From: Edolisoma coerulescens
Lineage: Eukaryota; Chordata; Aves; Passeriformes; Campephagidae
Reading direction: 5' to 3'
NCBI GenBank assembly: GCA_013397115.1
Contig: VWZW01004108.1
Coordinates: 806,001-870,000, forward strand
DNA: 64,000 nucleotides
Shown here: piece by piece, positions 54,276 through 64,000 of the stretch
How positions within the stretch are numbered: the stretch's first letter is position 1
How the letters are laid out: each line of letters starts with the position of its first letter
The notes under the pieces: model-generated
Databases searched by the model: none
Told to the model about the DNA's origin: nothing
The model's input: only the letters and a program-made list of their open reading frames with translations
Program-made: the position numbers and the translations under genes

Positions 54276-54370
54276 TTTATTCAAAACTTTCTTTTTCTAC
54301 TTCTCTTATTTTCCTTTTTCCTTTTTTTTTTCTCTTTTGTTTTCTTTCTTTTTTCCCCCTTCCTTCTTAG
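54276..54370 (+). other. Long polypyrimidine tract ending in a 3' splice-site consensus
   Basis: About 95 nt are almost purely C/T, with runs of T10 and C5, and end CCTTCCTTCTTAG at 54370. The tract lies only 42 nt downstream of the teneurin-1 exon. It could be a simple pyrimidine-rich repeat or the polypyrimidine tract of an alternative exon (see the microexon entry). Confidence 0.6.
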
Positions 54371-54390
54371 ATCTCTGTACTGGATGTAAG
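54371..54390 (+). other. Candidate TENM1 microexon (15 or 20 nt)
   Basis: Directly after the acceptor at 54370 lies ATCTCTGTACTGGAT followed by GTAAGG (donor at 54386), or five bases more followed by GTGAAG (donor at 54391). The 15-nt version keeps phase 1 and would change the junction residue to Asp, insert Leu-Cys-Thr-Gly and split the next codon after T. The 20-nt version changes phase and could not join a phase-1 exon. The preceding intron would be 137 bp. Microexons are common in neuronal adhesion genes, but I know of no report of this one. It rests on splice-site consensus alone. Confidence 0.25.
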
Positions 54391-57300
54391 GTGAAGGGAT
54401 TGTTTGCTATGTGTATTGTATTTATAGTTCAGACAGAAAATATGACCAAAAAAAAGAAACACTGATTTTGTTAAAACATCGTTTCTCTAGAGACTAATAA
54501 CTTTCCCACATTCTTCATTTTTATGTCATAGGACATTTATTATTTGAATTTGCTGGCTAATGAATTAGGTTCTAAAATAAATCTATATATGTACATTTAT
54601 ATCACATTTTGCATACGGTTGTTCCTGTGGCTTCTGGGTGTAGCTTTAAGGCTCTTCAGCCAGGTGACTTGAGAAAGACAGCCTCGAGTCCTAAATGCTC
54701 TATTTACCTCTAATCTTATGCTACACCTGAAGACATGTCTTTATCAGTAGGACAGACTGAACTGTTCTTTGTCGTATCTCAGTTCTGTATTTCTCTGCAT
54801 ATGGAGAGTGGGCTTGTGGGTCATATGAGTTTGCTTTTTGTGTATATGTGTTTTTTAAATATTCATTCTCATTCAGGATTTTTTTACTCATTTGCTTTTC
54901 TTACGATTTAGTGTGTCACAGAAGGGAAAAAATGTGTATTTAATTAAGTAACATGTGGGGAATTAGTATTTTTTTCTCTCAGCATTAAAATTGATTAAAA
55001 TCTACTCCGTTTCCTTACAGAGTATAGTAAGTAAACAAATTTATCATGCTTAAGATCAACAAGCTTAGATGATATTTTAATTTCTGTGTTTAATAGCTGC
55101 ATGTTATGGCAGGTCTAGATGTTATTAAATATTGACACTTCCGTGTTGACAGCGACACATTTTAGTGCCTCTGTAGTCATAAGGTGAAAGAGATTTCAGT
55201 TATAAATGATATTGCTGTACTTACATGTTTGAATTTGTCAAATATGAAGCTCGTAATTATATAATTTCACCTGGCTGTCTGCCAGTACCAATGATAATGT
55301 CCAATATAGGCTCAAAAACATTACATTATCTGCTTGAGGTTAAAAAAGAGATTTTAGTGCATGGCTTGTTTCTAACTAAATACTCCTTTGAGGATTAAGC
55401 ATTCTGCGCTATCACATTTTATTGTGTTGCTGGAATCAGTTGATTTTTAGATGCCACCCCGTTTCCACCATGCAATGGCTGCCTGTCTTTCAGCTTCCTG
55501 CTTCTGTGGGATCCATCCTCTGTAAAGTGTTTCTTCCATAGTGTGTTTTGTTTGGGCCTGAGGGAGGGTGTGTGTTTGTGTGTTTTCCTAAGATACTGGG
55601 TTTTAGATGGTGGCTGAAGGAATTGAATCTGGTTTGCCTGGCATTGGTTGGCTCTTAACTATGAAAGTGGTTGAAAGGGAGTGCTACATGGAAAGGGATG
55701 TGCATACTTGTGCCATTCAGACTAAAAAATACACATTTCTGTTGTAGGGTGCTGGGAAGCAGATGTACTGAAAGCCGATTGAGCATATAACCGAGTTCTG
55801 TATTTCAGTCTGGAGTGCAGTGGTGCAGCTGGGTGTTGATGATATTTTGCTAGCTGTACATGTTGCACTAAATAAGTAATCTTCTGTAGATGAAAATTAC
55901 TGTAAGTATTGCACCTTCATCATCTTGCACAGATGTAGCAAGAACCATGGGTTAAGTGTCATTAAGATAGGGACACATAATCATTGTGCCTCACCACCAA
56001 AAAATGGAGTGGTTTCTTCTAAAGGTTTGTCTCTGAGAATGATTTTAATCAATTTAAACTGGTGTAGACAGAGTAGTCTTTTTGTATGTGGCTTTAATAT
56101 TTCATTCCTTGTAAGCCTTGTAACAATTTTTTAATCAGGGATTCATGTTTGAGGTGCTTGAGTACCAATTTTAACTAAATTGTTTGGAGAGGAAGGCAAG
56201 GACAAGAGCAAGTTGGAAGAGAGAGAAACTGAGAGCACAACTTCCCTTGAACTCTTTAGATGTCTCCAGGCAGGGCCAAATAAACAGGTACCAGTGCTTC
56301 CTGTGGTGTTGAGTCATAATAATTACAGTCTTGAAAGTGAATGTCTGAATAAATTTGAACTATAGCATGGTACAAGCTATATTCATTTATATTATCTACT
56401 ATTTCACACGAAAGTTCATAGCCAAGATTCCTGATCCAGAGAGCAGTGTGTTTTTCACCTGGGTTGGCACTCAGCAACAAAGCACTCTTTGAATACAGGA
56501 GTTCATAAATCTCTATTTAAATTATGTCACAGATGGCACTCCTTCCTGTTTCTATGCAGTCCTGTGTGCCAGGGGCTTTATCAGAGAGCCACAAGTGTTG
56601 CATTTATCCTTGTCAATTCTTGCCATGGAAATGTATATTTTTTTGTGCCAGCCAGTAACTTCTCTGGTGTGAAAATGGGAGAGTACATAAGATCTGTTGC
56701 TGGAAGTACATGAAATATTAGTTTACATGATACTTTCTAATTGCTGTAAAAATATTTAGCAATTCTGGATTTCAAGGGATTGACCAAGTTGTATGTGAAT
56801 GCAGCTATTTGTAACTGGAGTAAAATTAATGAGGAAGGTACAGTTGGTGCATGGTTTGAGAAAACATTGTTATTGTTGTCCATATTTTGAAAGGGTCAGT
56901 AGGGTTTCAGACTTGGGTTTATTTTTTTTGTTCCTCTATGAGCACAATTTTTGCTACAAATGCAGAACATCTCTTTTTGTAGTAACATTGGGACAATTAA
57001 GTGTGTGGACTCCCATAGACATGCTTTCAAGGCAGTTTTTTGCTTTACATTGATCTGAAGCTAATATACTTCTAAAATTTACTTCTTTTTAGCTATTTCT
57101 TGACATTCTCCTATTCATTCTCAGCTCTAGGTTGAAGTTCCCTGGCACAGGATATGCACTTCTCTATTTATTCTGGGTAGCCCAATTTGAGAATTTATTT
57201 GAGGATTGTTTTCCTTCATAGATGCACCAAGTCTGTCATGATCACTGTTTAAACACACTCTGGTTGTTTTGGCAGCATTGAACAGATTGTATGAAACACC

Positions 57301-57491
57301 AACGTTCCCATTTAGTGTTGTCAACGTTAATGGCAACTAATAATAGCCAATTAGTGCACAGACTGCCTTCAGCTTTGCCTGAGGCTAAGCAAAATATATA
57401 TTAACTGCACGAAATGAATGACCAGTTTCTTGGGGATCAGTGCTTATCTCTGGGATAGTATAAATAGCTCCATTTAAACACAAACAGTGTC

Positions 57492-57521
57492 ACTCTACAG
57501 TATGTGGGCATACTGTAGAGT
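57492..57521. repeat. Perfect 13-bp inverted repeat with 4-nt loop
   Basis: ACTCTACAGTATG, loop TGGG, CATACTGTAGAGT. The GTAGAGT motif is followed by another TGTAGAGTG at about 57524-57532. It is a clean hairpin but shorter than a usual pre-miRNA stem. Confidence 0.8.
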
Positions 57522-58300
57522 CATGTAGAGTGCTCAGACAGCAACACCACAGAATGACCATATCAAAAATAATTCCTTTATGCTATTGAAGAAGACTGCA
57601 CTTACCCTCAATTGTCAGAGCATCAAGTTCAGTGCTTTTGTCTGCCAGATTACTGAGCTGGCAAATTTATTTATTTAGTTACTTAGTTGTTTATTTTTCT
57701 GGAGTATGTGGTCCAAAGGAGGGTACAAACCTCATCTACAGAAAGGGTGATCTCCAGATATATCCCTAAAATTGCATGGCTTGACATGGGTCTGCCTCCC
57801 ACACTAGGTAGTGTACTAAAAAGCAGCCCACAGTCCATTTTGTGTCCATATAACCTTCCTCATTGTTGTTCATTCAGTTCTTATGTTTTCCTTTACAGGA
57901 TGTCTGTGCAGCTGTGACATGATGAATTTGACCTCAAGTGCATTTATGCCATGCCATAATCCATTTTTGAGCCACATTTGAAACATCTGCACAGCCATCA
58001 ACTCTTCTACTTTTAGCTGCTACATCTCAGCTGAGAGCTAGTGTGGAACTTCAGCCATTCCTACAATAACACAATTTTTAACCTTTTTTATTTTGTCAGA
58101 ATGCTTTGACGAACTTTTAAGTCTGACTTGTTTGGCTCATTCCTGACATCTACTAAGATGTTTTAGTGCAATTAGTTACTCTTTCTCTACACCATAGTGA
58201 CAACCAGTAGGAGAGTACAGGATTCCCAGTGCTGGAGAAGTGGGCTGTGAAATGCACACTCCTCTTGGAGCCAGATTCCTGCTCAATTTCTTTGGCTGAA

Positions 58301-58354
58301 TTATTTTATGACAACTGGGTATTAGCTTTATTTTATGACAACTGGGTATTAGCT
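58301..58354. repeat. 27-bp perfect tandem duplication
   Basis: The unit TTATTTTATGACAACTGGGT plus ATTAGCT occurs twice with no mismatch. A perfect copy implies a recent event or a sequencing/assembly duplication. Confidence 0.92.
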
Positions 58355-60582
58355 GTAGTTCACAGTGACTTCTTTGAGATTTGTAGGCAAGAAATTAGGG
58401 TGTTAGTACAGGCTGAAATACCACTGGTCCTGCAATGTAGCATTAGAGGGCTTGAGATCTAGTCAGGGGATTTTTTTAAATCACATACTTGTCTTTTTAA
58501 AAACAAAGCAAGAGGGGGGAAAAAAACAGCTGTGGAAAAGTGTCATTTTTCCTTTTTGCCCACATAAATTGTTGGAAAAATTCTCTTAACATCAGTGTAT
58601 GGGATCAGATTCTATTTGAAACAATACTTCTAATAATAAACATTTTAAACAGCAGACTGCAAAAATGAGATAATAATATTATCCATATATTAATAAGTAG
58701 ATGTAGTAGAGAAATTAGTAGGTTATAGATCAAAGCTGAGTTTAATGAGCTAGAAACATGTAAGATTATTCTTGTATAATTCATCTAAGTTTATAGCCTG
58801 TGATCCATTTAACAGAGCTTTTGACTGTCCCTAAATCTCTGGGGATTTTTCATTTTGCTTGCTGGGCAGATGGGTGAGTTTTGGACAAGTCACCTTAGTT
58901 CTTTGCACTCCAGATGCAGTATCTTAACGGTGTCTGTTAAAGGGATAAAGGTAGTTAGTAAAAGAAATACTGGAATGGCTGATGCTGTATGAGAAGCACA
59001 GCTTTGTGAATGCTGTAGTTATGCAGACATGGAGAGGATTTAGCTAAGGACAAGGCTCTGATTTAATTTATGGTGTGTATGTCAATAGACCTACTGTGAA
59101 TTCACACCTGTTTAAATTAGACTTGAATTTGGCTCTTCATAAAAGTCTTGTGTTTAATGTAAGGAAGTGAGAGCATTGCGATTAATGTGCTGTTATTTAC
59201 TGTTATTTTGTAAACAAGTCAGGCATTAAGCTGTTCTCTGGCTTTCTCATTCCTCCAGAAAATTATTACCAACAGCTACATTACAATAACAATACATGCT
59301 CTGAGAAGTGGGCATGTGACTGTCTCTATGCAGGATTGTGTTTATAATAATGATGGCTGAAGTGTATCCATTAGCTCCTGTCCTGTCACTCTATTTACAG
59401 TGGTGCAATTAAGAAATTGAATTAATAATTTGCAAGTAGACCCATTAGGTCAAAAATTTGTAAGTAGCCTTGAAAATATAAAGGTAAATATTGGTCTTAA
59501 TCCCATTCCCTCTGTGTCATTTAATATTTTTCTTTTCTTTCCTTGTATGCTTTATTTTGCCTTTTTGTTGTGGCATGGATTGCATTCTGTTTGTACACTC
59601 CTGCCTATCAGATCATTTAAGGCACCTAATAGATTAAGGCAACCTCATCAATAAAACGCAAAAGCCCCATGGTGAAATTCCTTCAACTTCTGTAGTTTAC
59701 TGTAGCTTGTCAGATATTTGATTTATGATACTTTCAGATATTTGACAGAAAAGGGCCACTTACCTTCCCTTAATAAAAGACCTCTTTTTTGCTTCTGTTG
59801 TGGAGGTTTTTTATCTTTTAGTGTTTAGATGGTATTTATGTTGGTTGCTTCTGCTGTTGTTTGGAAGAAGGCTCCTCAGTGAGAAAGGAAGTGTGTGGAT
59901 CCCTGCAGTAACATAGCAATGCCTTTTGGGGAGCATTGGCATATTCACTGACATGGTAACTGCTCTGCTGGAGTTGTTAAGAGTGTAAGATGTTTTTGTT
60001 GACCTTAGAGTGGTTCCTTTGGAAATGTTACTGTCTCAAAGGCAGCATGTAAGTTATCTGAATTGCTTTGGATAAGTGCAAGATGCTTCTGTAAGCACTG
60101 TAGCATCACCTCAGCTGTAATATCATGCAAGTCTTGAGCTTGTGCCCCAGTATTTAAGCCATTTATGAAATTGTTTATGTATGGGAATTCAGCTAATTAC
60201 ATTTTTGTCAGTATTGTGGGGGAAATTCTGCCTTTTAAAATTACCATCTTTATTACTTTTTCTGACTTAACGGGCATTGCATCTGCATGTCTGCTATTTT
60301 AATCTTTCCAATTTTCATGTGGTGTATTAAAATCAGTACACAGTATTAAAACATTCCCTTTTTTGTGGTTCTCTTTTAAGCACAATGAACACTAATTTAA
60401 AGACAAACATCAATATTTAGTATCTTACATTAAAGATAATGAAACAGTGTTTAGAATGTAGCAGAAATACTTTATATATTCCAGAATCTAAATTACCTTT
60501 TCCCACAACATAGTAAAAACTATCAGTGCATTTGCACAAGGTTGTGTAATATTTTTATCCCTGCAGTTTTGTTTTCTTTCAT

Positions 60583-60606
60583 GGGGGGTGGGGTGGGGGA
60601 GGGAGG
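60583..60606 (+). other. G-quadruplex motif
   Basis: G6-T-G4-T-G5-A-G3-A-GG gives four G-tracts of at least three separated by one-base loops, a textbook parallel G-quadruplex pattern. It lies on the TENM1 sense strand, so it would also be present in the nascent RNA. Confidence 0.7.
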
Positions 60607-61640
60607 AAAGCTTGAGGAGAAGAGTCAGGTCTAAATTTTATTCCAGAAATCAGTGAATTGGCATTAGAGCTCAGAAAAAAAATCTCTTGGCTTTCCTCCC
60701 CTTTGTGATACATCAAGTATAGTGGATGTGGCTTGAGGAGCCAGCAGCAATATAAATTATCACTCCCTCTTTCATTTAAATCCTTTTTATTTTCTCAGTA
60801 TTCTGGATATGAACGTAAAGAAAAATTATCTCCAGAAATATTTTACAGTGCAAAAATATGTTGCAGTGATTCTGCAATTCTTGGTACCTCAGTTTATTTA
60901 GACTGCCACAGGGGGGAAAATGAGATGGGATAGACAGATCCATCCACTTTCCAGATAGAAAGTGTCTGCTTTCTGTCAGGGTGCTGCAGTGCAGAAGGGT
61001 GAGGATTATCTGACTTCTCATTTCACAGTCTTTATGAGACCAGGAAAACACTAAACAAAATACTTTTTCTCTTGTTAAGCACTTACTGTGAATTCTACAG
61101 GAGGACAGCTCTGGACAAGTGTGTTGCTGGGAACAGTTCCATTCTAAACAGTCAGTATGTGTATGCTGCTGTTTTATGTTGTTTTATTAAGTTTATGGTA
61201 TTCTTTATTTCTCATCTCTTTTGGTTAAATTTTAAAATGTTTTAGAAGATCAGCAGTCTGATTTACAGAAACAACCTATAGTCATATTTTATCTGTATGT
61301 CCTTCAGAATTATTTAGTTAAGTTTCATAGTTATTTTGAAATACAATCAGTTTTCCATATATGTCTTAAAATGTAGATGTTTCTACCAGTTGGAACCTGT
61401 TTTTCATCAAAGTTTTGGATGTTCTACTTAAAGCTGAAAGTTGAATATCATTAGTGCAAAATAAGGCTAAGGGAAGACTTGTGAACTCTGATCATGCAAG
61501 ATTGTAGTTAAGGCTGCTAGATAAGTGAGATCAAGTTACTCTCATTTGGTTCCTTACACTGTCAGCCAGTATGGTTTTAAATACAAAGAGAACTGGAGCT
61601 TTTTGCAGCCCCATGGCAAAATGCTTTACAGCTGCCACAT

Positions 61641-62065
61641 CACAGAATGGTTTGGGTTGGAGGCGACGTTGAAGATCATCTTGTTCCACCCCCTGCCATG
61701 GGCAGGGACACGTTCCACTATCCCAGCTTGCTCCAAGCCCCATCCAACCTGGCCTTGGACACTTCCAGGGAGGGGGCAGCCACAGTTCCTCTGGGCAGCC
61801 TGTGCCAGGGCTTCTCCACCCTCACAGGAAAATAATTCTTCCCAAATCTCCTCTAAACCCACCCTCTGTCAATTTAAAGTCATTCCCCCTTGTCCTATCA
61901 TTCCATGCCCTTGGGAAAAGTCCCTCTCCATCTGTCTTGTAGCCCTTTTAGGTACTGGGAAGTGCTCTGAGGTCTCCCCAGAGCCTTCTCTTCTCCAGCC
62001 CAAGCCTGTCTCCTTCGCTCCAGCTCTCCGAGCATCTTTGATACCTCCTCCGGACTTGCCCAAAC
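61641..62065 (-). mobile_element. CR1 LINE fragment, antisense orientation
   Basis: The plus strand shows CACAGAATGGTTTGGGTTGG, CTTGTTCCACCCCCTGCCAT, CATCCAACCTGGCCTTGGAC, GGGCAGCCTGTGCCAGGGCT and CATTCCCCCTTGTCCTATCA, which are reverse complements of CR1 3' sequence. The 3' end is therefore at the left. Better preserved than the copy at 10.8 kb, it accounts for the 181-codon + strand frame and the minus-strand frames that overlap it; none is a gene. Confidence 0.95.
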
Positions 62066-64000
62066 TGTAATACCATAAGTGAAATAAAAAGAAGGGATCT
62101 AGCAAATAAGTACAGGATGGATGCAGAAGTGACAAATACTAACAAATTATCATTTTAGGGTCTAGCGAGGTTTAATTTAAATATTATTTCTTCTTGATGA
62201 TGTGAGATCTAAGAATTTATTGTTGTCCTATGGATGAGAAAGGTTGTACATTCTTCCTTTCCAACCTTTTTTAATTTTTACCCATTTAATTAATTGTGTG
62301 TTAAATTACAGAGGAAGTATTATTGTACATTTTCAAATTTGTTAGTATTTCATTTCCTCTTGGGCTTGGGAGGAAGATGAAGATCAGCATAAATCTCTAT
62401 TATTCAGGGTTATGAATATTAGCATATCCTCATCTTACAAAAGGTGAGTATTAATAGTAGCAAGTGGCTTTCATCTAGAAGAAATATAGTGACTGCTTCC
62501 TATGGCTGCAGTCTTCACAGTCTTCTAAAAGTGAAAGCTAAACTAAATGTATTAGCCTGTTTCTAATTTCTGCAATAGAAAATAGGTTAAGACTGAGAAG
62601 TTGTATTTGAAATTGGAGTTCATTTTTTCAGAATAAAGCAGATTTGAATGCTGCTTGTTTCAACTTGCTTTTATATACAGGGCTTACAAAACGAAATTCA
62701 GCATTTTCTATATTAATTTTGTTTCTTTAATCATATCTAGCTCTATACCCTCACTTTATACTTTGTTACATGAGCATGGGAGGAAATGTGTATAATTAGC
62801 TCTTCTAGAGTATGGGTCCAGGAGCACTGAATAATTCCTGCAGGCTGCTTCGTTTCCCTAACAGATGTTTTTGAGTAATATTGTAATCAGATTCACATAT
62901 TCTGATGACTAATTATATTGCCAGTGTTTTTTCCTTTGTCTTAAATTTCTACCCCAGATGATCTGCAACGTAGATTTTATACCATGTTCCCAGCACTGAC
63001 TTTCAGCTGAGCAGCACATGTCAGCTTCTGATCATGAGCTGCTGGCCAGGAGCTGTTCTGGCAGCACAGAGGGGCAGCCCTTGGGGCATCACAAACCATG
63101 TGTTGTAAAGTAACTGTGTTCCTTTGCCTTGGGTGATCCAGAAAGGGAGCTGGGGATGGTCTTTGATTCCATGAAACCACATATCCTAAAAGATACCTGT
63201 GTGGGAGGAAATACCTGCAAGTGAGGATGGTTTAGGACATTGGGTGAGGGTTGTTCAGCTCTATTGCTGGAAACTTTGTTAAAAGATCTCAAAAGGAGGT
63301 AACAAAGGGACAGAAGTTAAGGGTATTTCTAGACTGTGTACTGTATTAATGATGGTGCATAGCACTCCTCTCTCCTATTTAATTGAAAGGGTTTTACTCA
63401 CATCTTTCAATGTAGCTTTTAAACTTTTTTCCTCTCTGCCTACAATTATTTTGAATAAATGTATATTATGAACTATTACATACCTTTTATACATACCAAA
63501 GTAATGGTAAATATTGTTCAGACTTGTCTGCCCTTCTTGTTGCTTTGTTCAACGTCAATGTCAAGTGGCACTTTGGGGTTGAGAACATCCTATTTGATTA
63601 ATTTTTCCGCAAGCAGTGCTTTTGAGACAGCAAACTTTGTTACTGCCCAGTCATGCTAAATTCTCTTAGAGCAAGTGTTTTTACTGTGGCAGAAGTGGCA
63701 GGGTCATAATGCCTGTTTGGAATTTATTTTTTTCTGCATAATTTGATATAAACATACCTCCAGTTGCACAATCAGAAAGTATCTGATGTAATTTGCTTGA
63801 ATTGAATCTTACTTGAATCTGCTTGAATTGTTGAGTAAGAGTGCTGCTTGCGAGCTGTGTGCTGCCAGTGGGATGTGATGAGGGATGCAGGATTTACAGC
63901 TCAGCACTAGAGACTTCTCAGTTATTTTCTTTATGACAAAACAACTTGTGGATGCTTGCAGCTTTTGATTACCGTGGAAAGGTTTAGGTTGTGCTGCTGA
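62066..64000. other. Intronic DNA to the window end
   Basis: I saw no exon, RNA gene or repeat I could name. Confidence 0.6.

Larger units (their letters stand above)
54391..61640. other. Intronic AT-rich DNA
   Basis: Apart from the hairpin (57492), the 27-bp duplication (58301) and the G-rich motif (60583), listed separately, I saw no exon, RNA gene or repeat family. Confidence 0.6.
54234..64000 (+). other. TENM1: TENM1 intron, 5' part, running off the window
   Basis: It begins with the donor GTAATA. The next expected constitutive exon, which would encode the polyproline part of the intracellular domain, was searched for by eye and not seen before 64000. Contents are AT-rich sequence, a polypyrimidine tract, a candidate microexon, small repeats, a G-quadruplex motif and an antisense CR1. 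Confidence 0.75.

Noticed and set aside
53927..54370. 147-codon open frame starting before the second TENM1 coding exon
   Set aside because: Only 53973-54233 is exon. The upstream part is a polypyrimidine tract and the tail is translated pyrimidine-rich intron.
61680..61800. C/P-rich stretch as the missing polyproline exon of TENM1
   Set aside because: It is CR1 sequence in antisense and lacks the expected teneurin residues and splice sites.
61525..62070. 181-codon + strand open frame
   Set aside because: It lies almost entirely over the antisense CR1 fragment and is the reverse of CR1 3' sequence.
1..64000. CRISPR arrays, operons or phage modules
   Set aside because: No regularly spaced repeats or dense coding; the window is vertebrate nuclear DNA.

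Overview
The window looks like an avian nuclear genome: AT-rich, gene-poor DNA with three CR1 LINE fragments (the dominant bird/reptile retroposon), one bird-type endogenous-retrovirus LTR, short microsatellites and a draft-assembly N gap. There are no operons, no bacterial gene organisation and no dense coding. Only one gene is recognised with confidence: the 5' coding part of teneurin-1 (TENM1), on the + strand. Two coding exons are visible, 27650-27928 (62 nt of 5' UTR, then the start codon at 27712) and 53973-54233. They encode residues 1-159 of the intracellular domain and join in phase 1 across an intron of 26,044 bp. The N-terminus closely matches the vertebrate teneurin-1 cytoplasmic domain as I remember it, including the RKRK nuclear-localisation motif at residues 62-65. 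The polyproline stretch, transmembrane segment, EGF repeats, NHL, YD-repeat and toxin-like domains must lie beyond the right edge.

Layout: 1-27649 is intronic relative to the first visible exon, which starts with a 3' splice site, so the promoter lies further upstream or is not recognisable here. It holds a CR1 (10773-11190), a 70-bp tandem duplication (14978-15117) and a decayed coding-like stretch (about 17.9-19.2 kb). 27929-53972 is the first intron between coding exons. It holds a CR1 3' end (35891-36038), an antisense solo LTR with the only dense CpG cluster in the window (44936-45433), a GC-rich block (about 51.97-52.69 kb) and a palindromic MITE-like element whose two ends both carry near-perfect 5' splice-site consensus (53207-53511), 461 bp upstream of the second coding exon. 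54234-64000 is the next intron. It opens with a roughly 95-nt polypyrimidine tract that ends in an acceptor followed by a possible frame-preserving microexon (54371-54385 or 54371-54390). It also contains a 27-bp perfect tandem repeat, a 13-bp hairpin, a G-quadruplex motif and an antisense CR1 (61641-62065).

Because this is intronic vertebrate DNA, nearly all long open frames are chance or repeat-derived. I found no tRNA, rRNA, CRISPR array or complete second gene. The most interesting leads are the candidate microexon, the uORF overlapping the TENM1 start, the splice-donor-bearing palindromic element close to a coding exon, and the decayed coding-like stretch whose parent I could not name.
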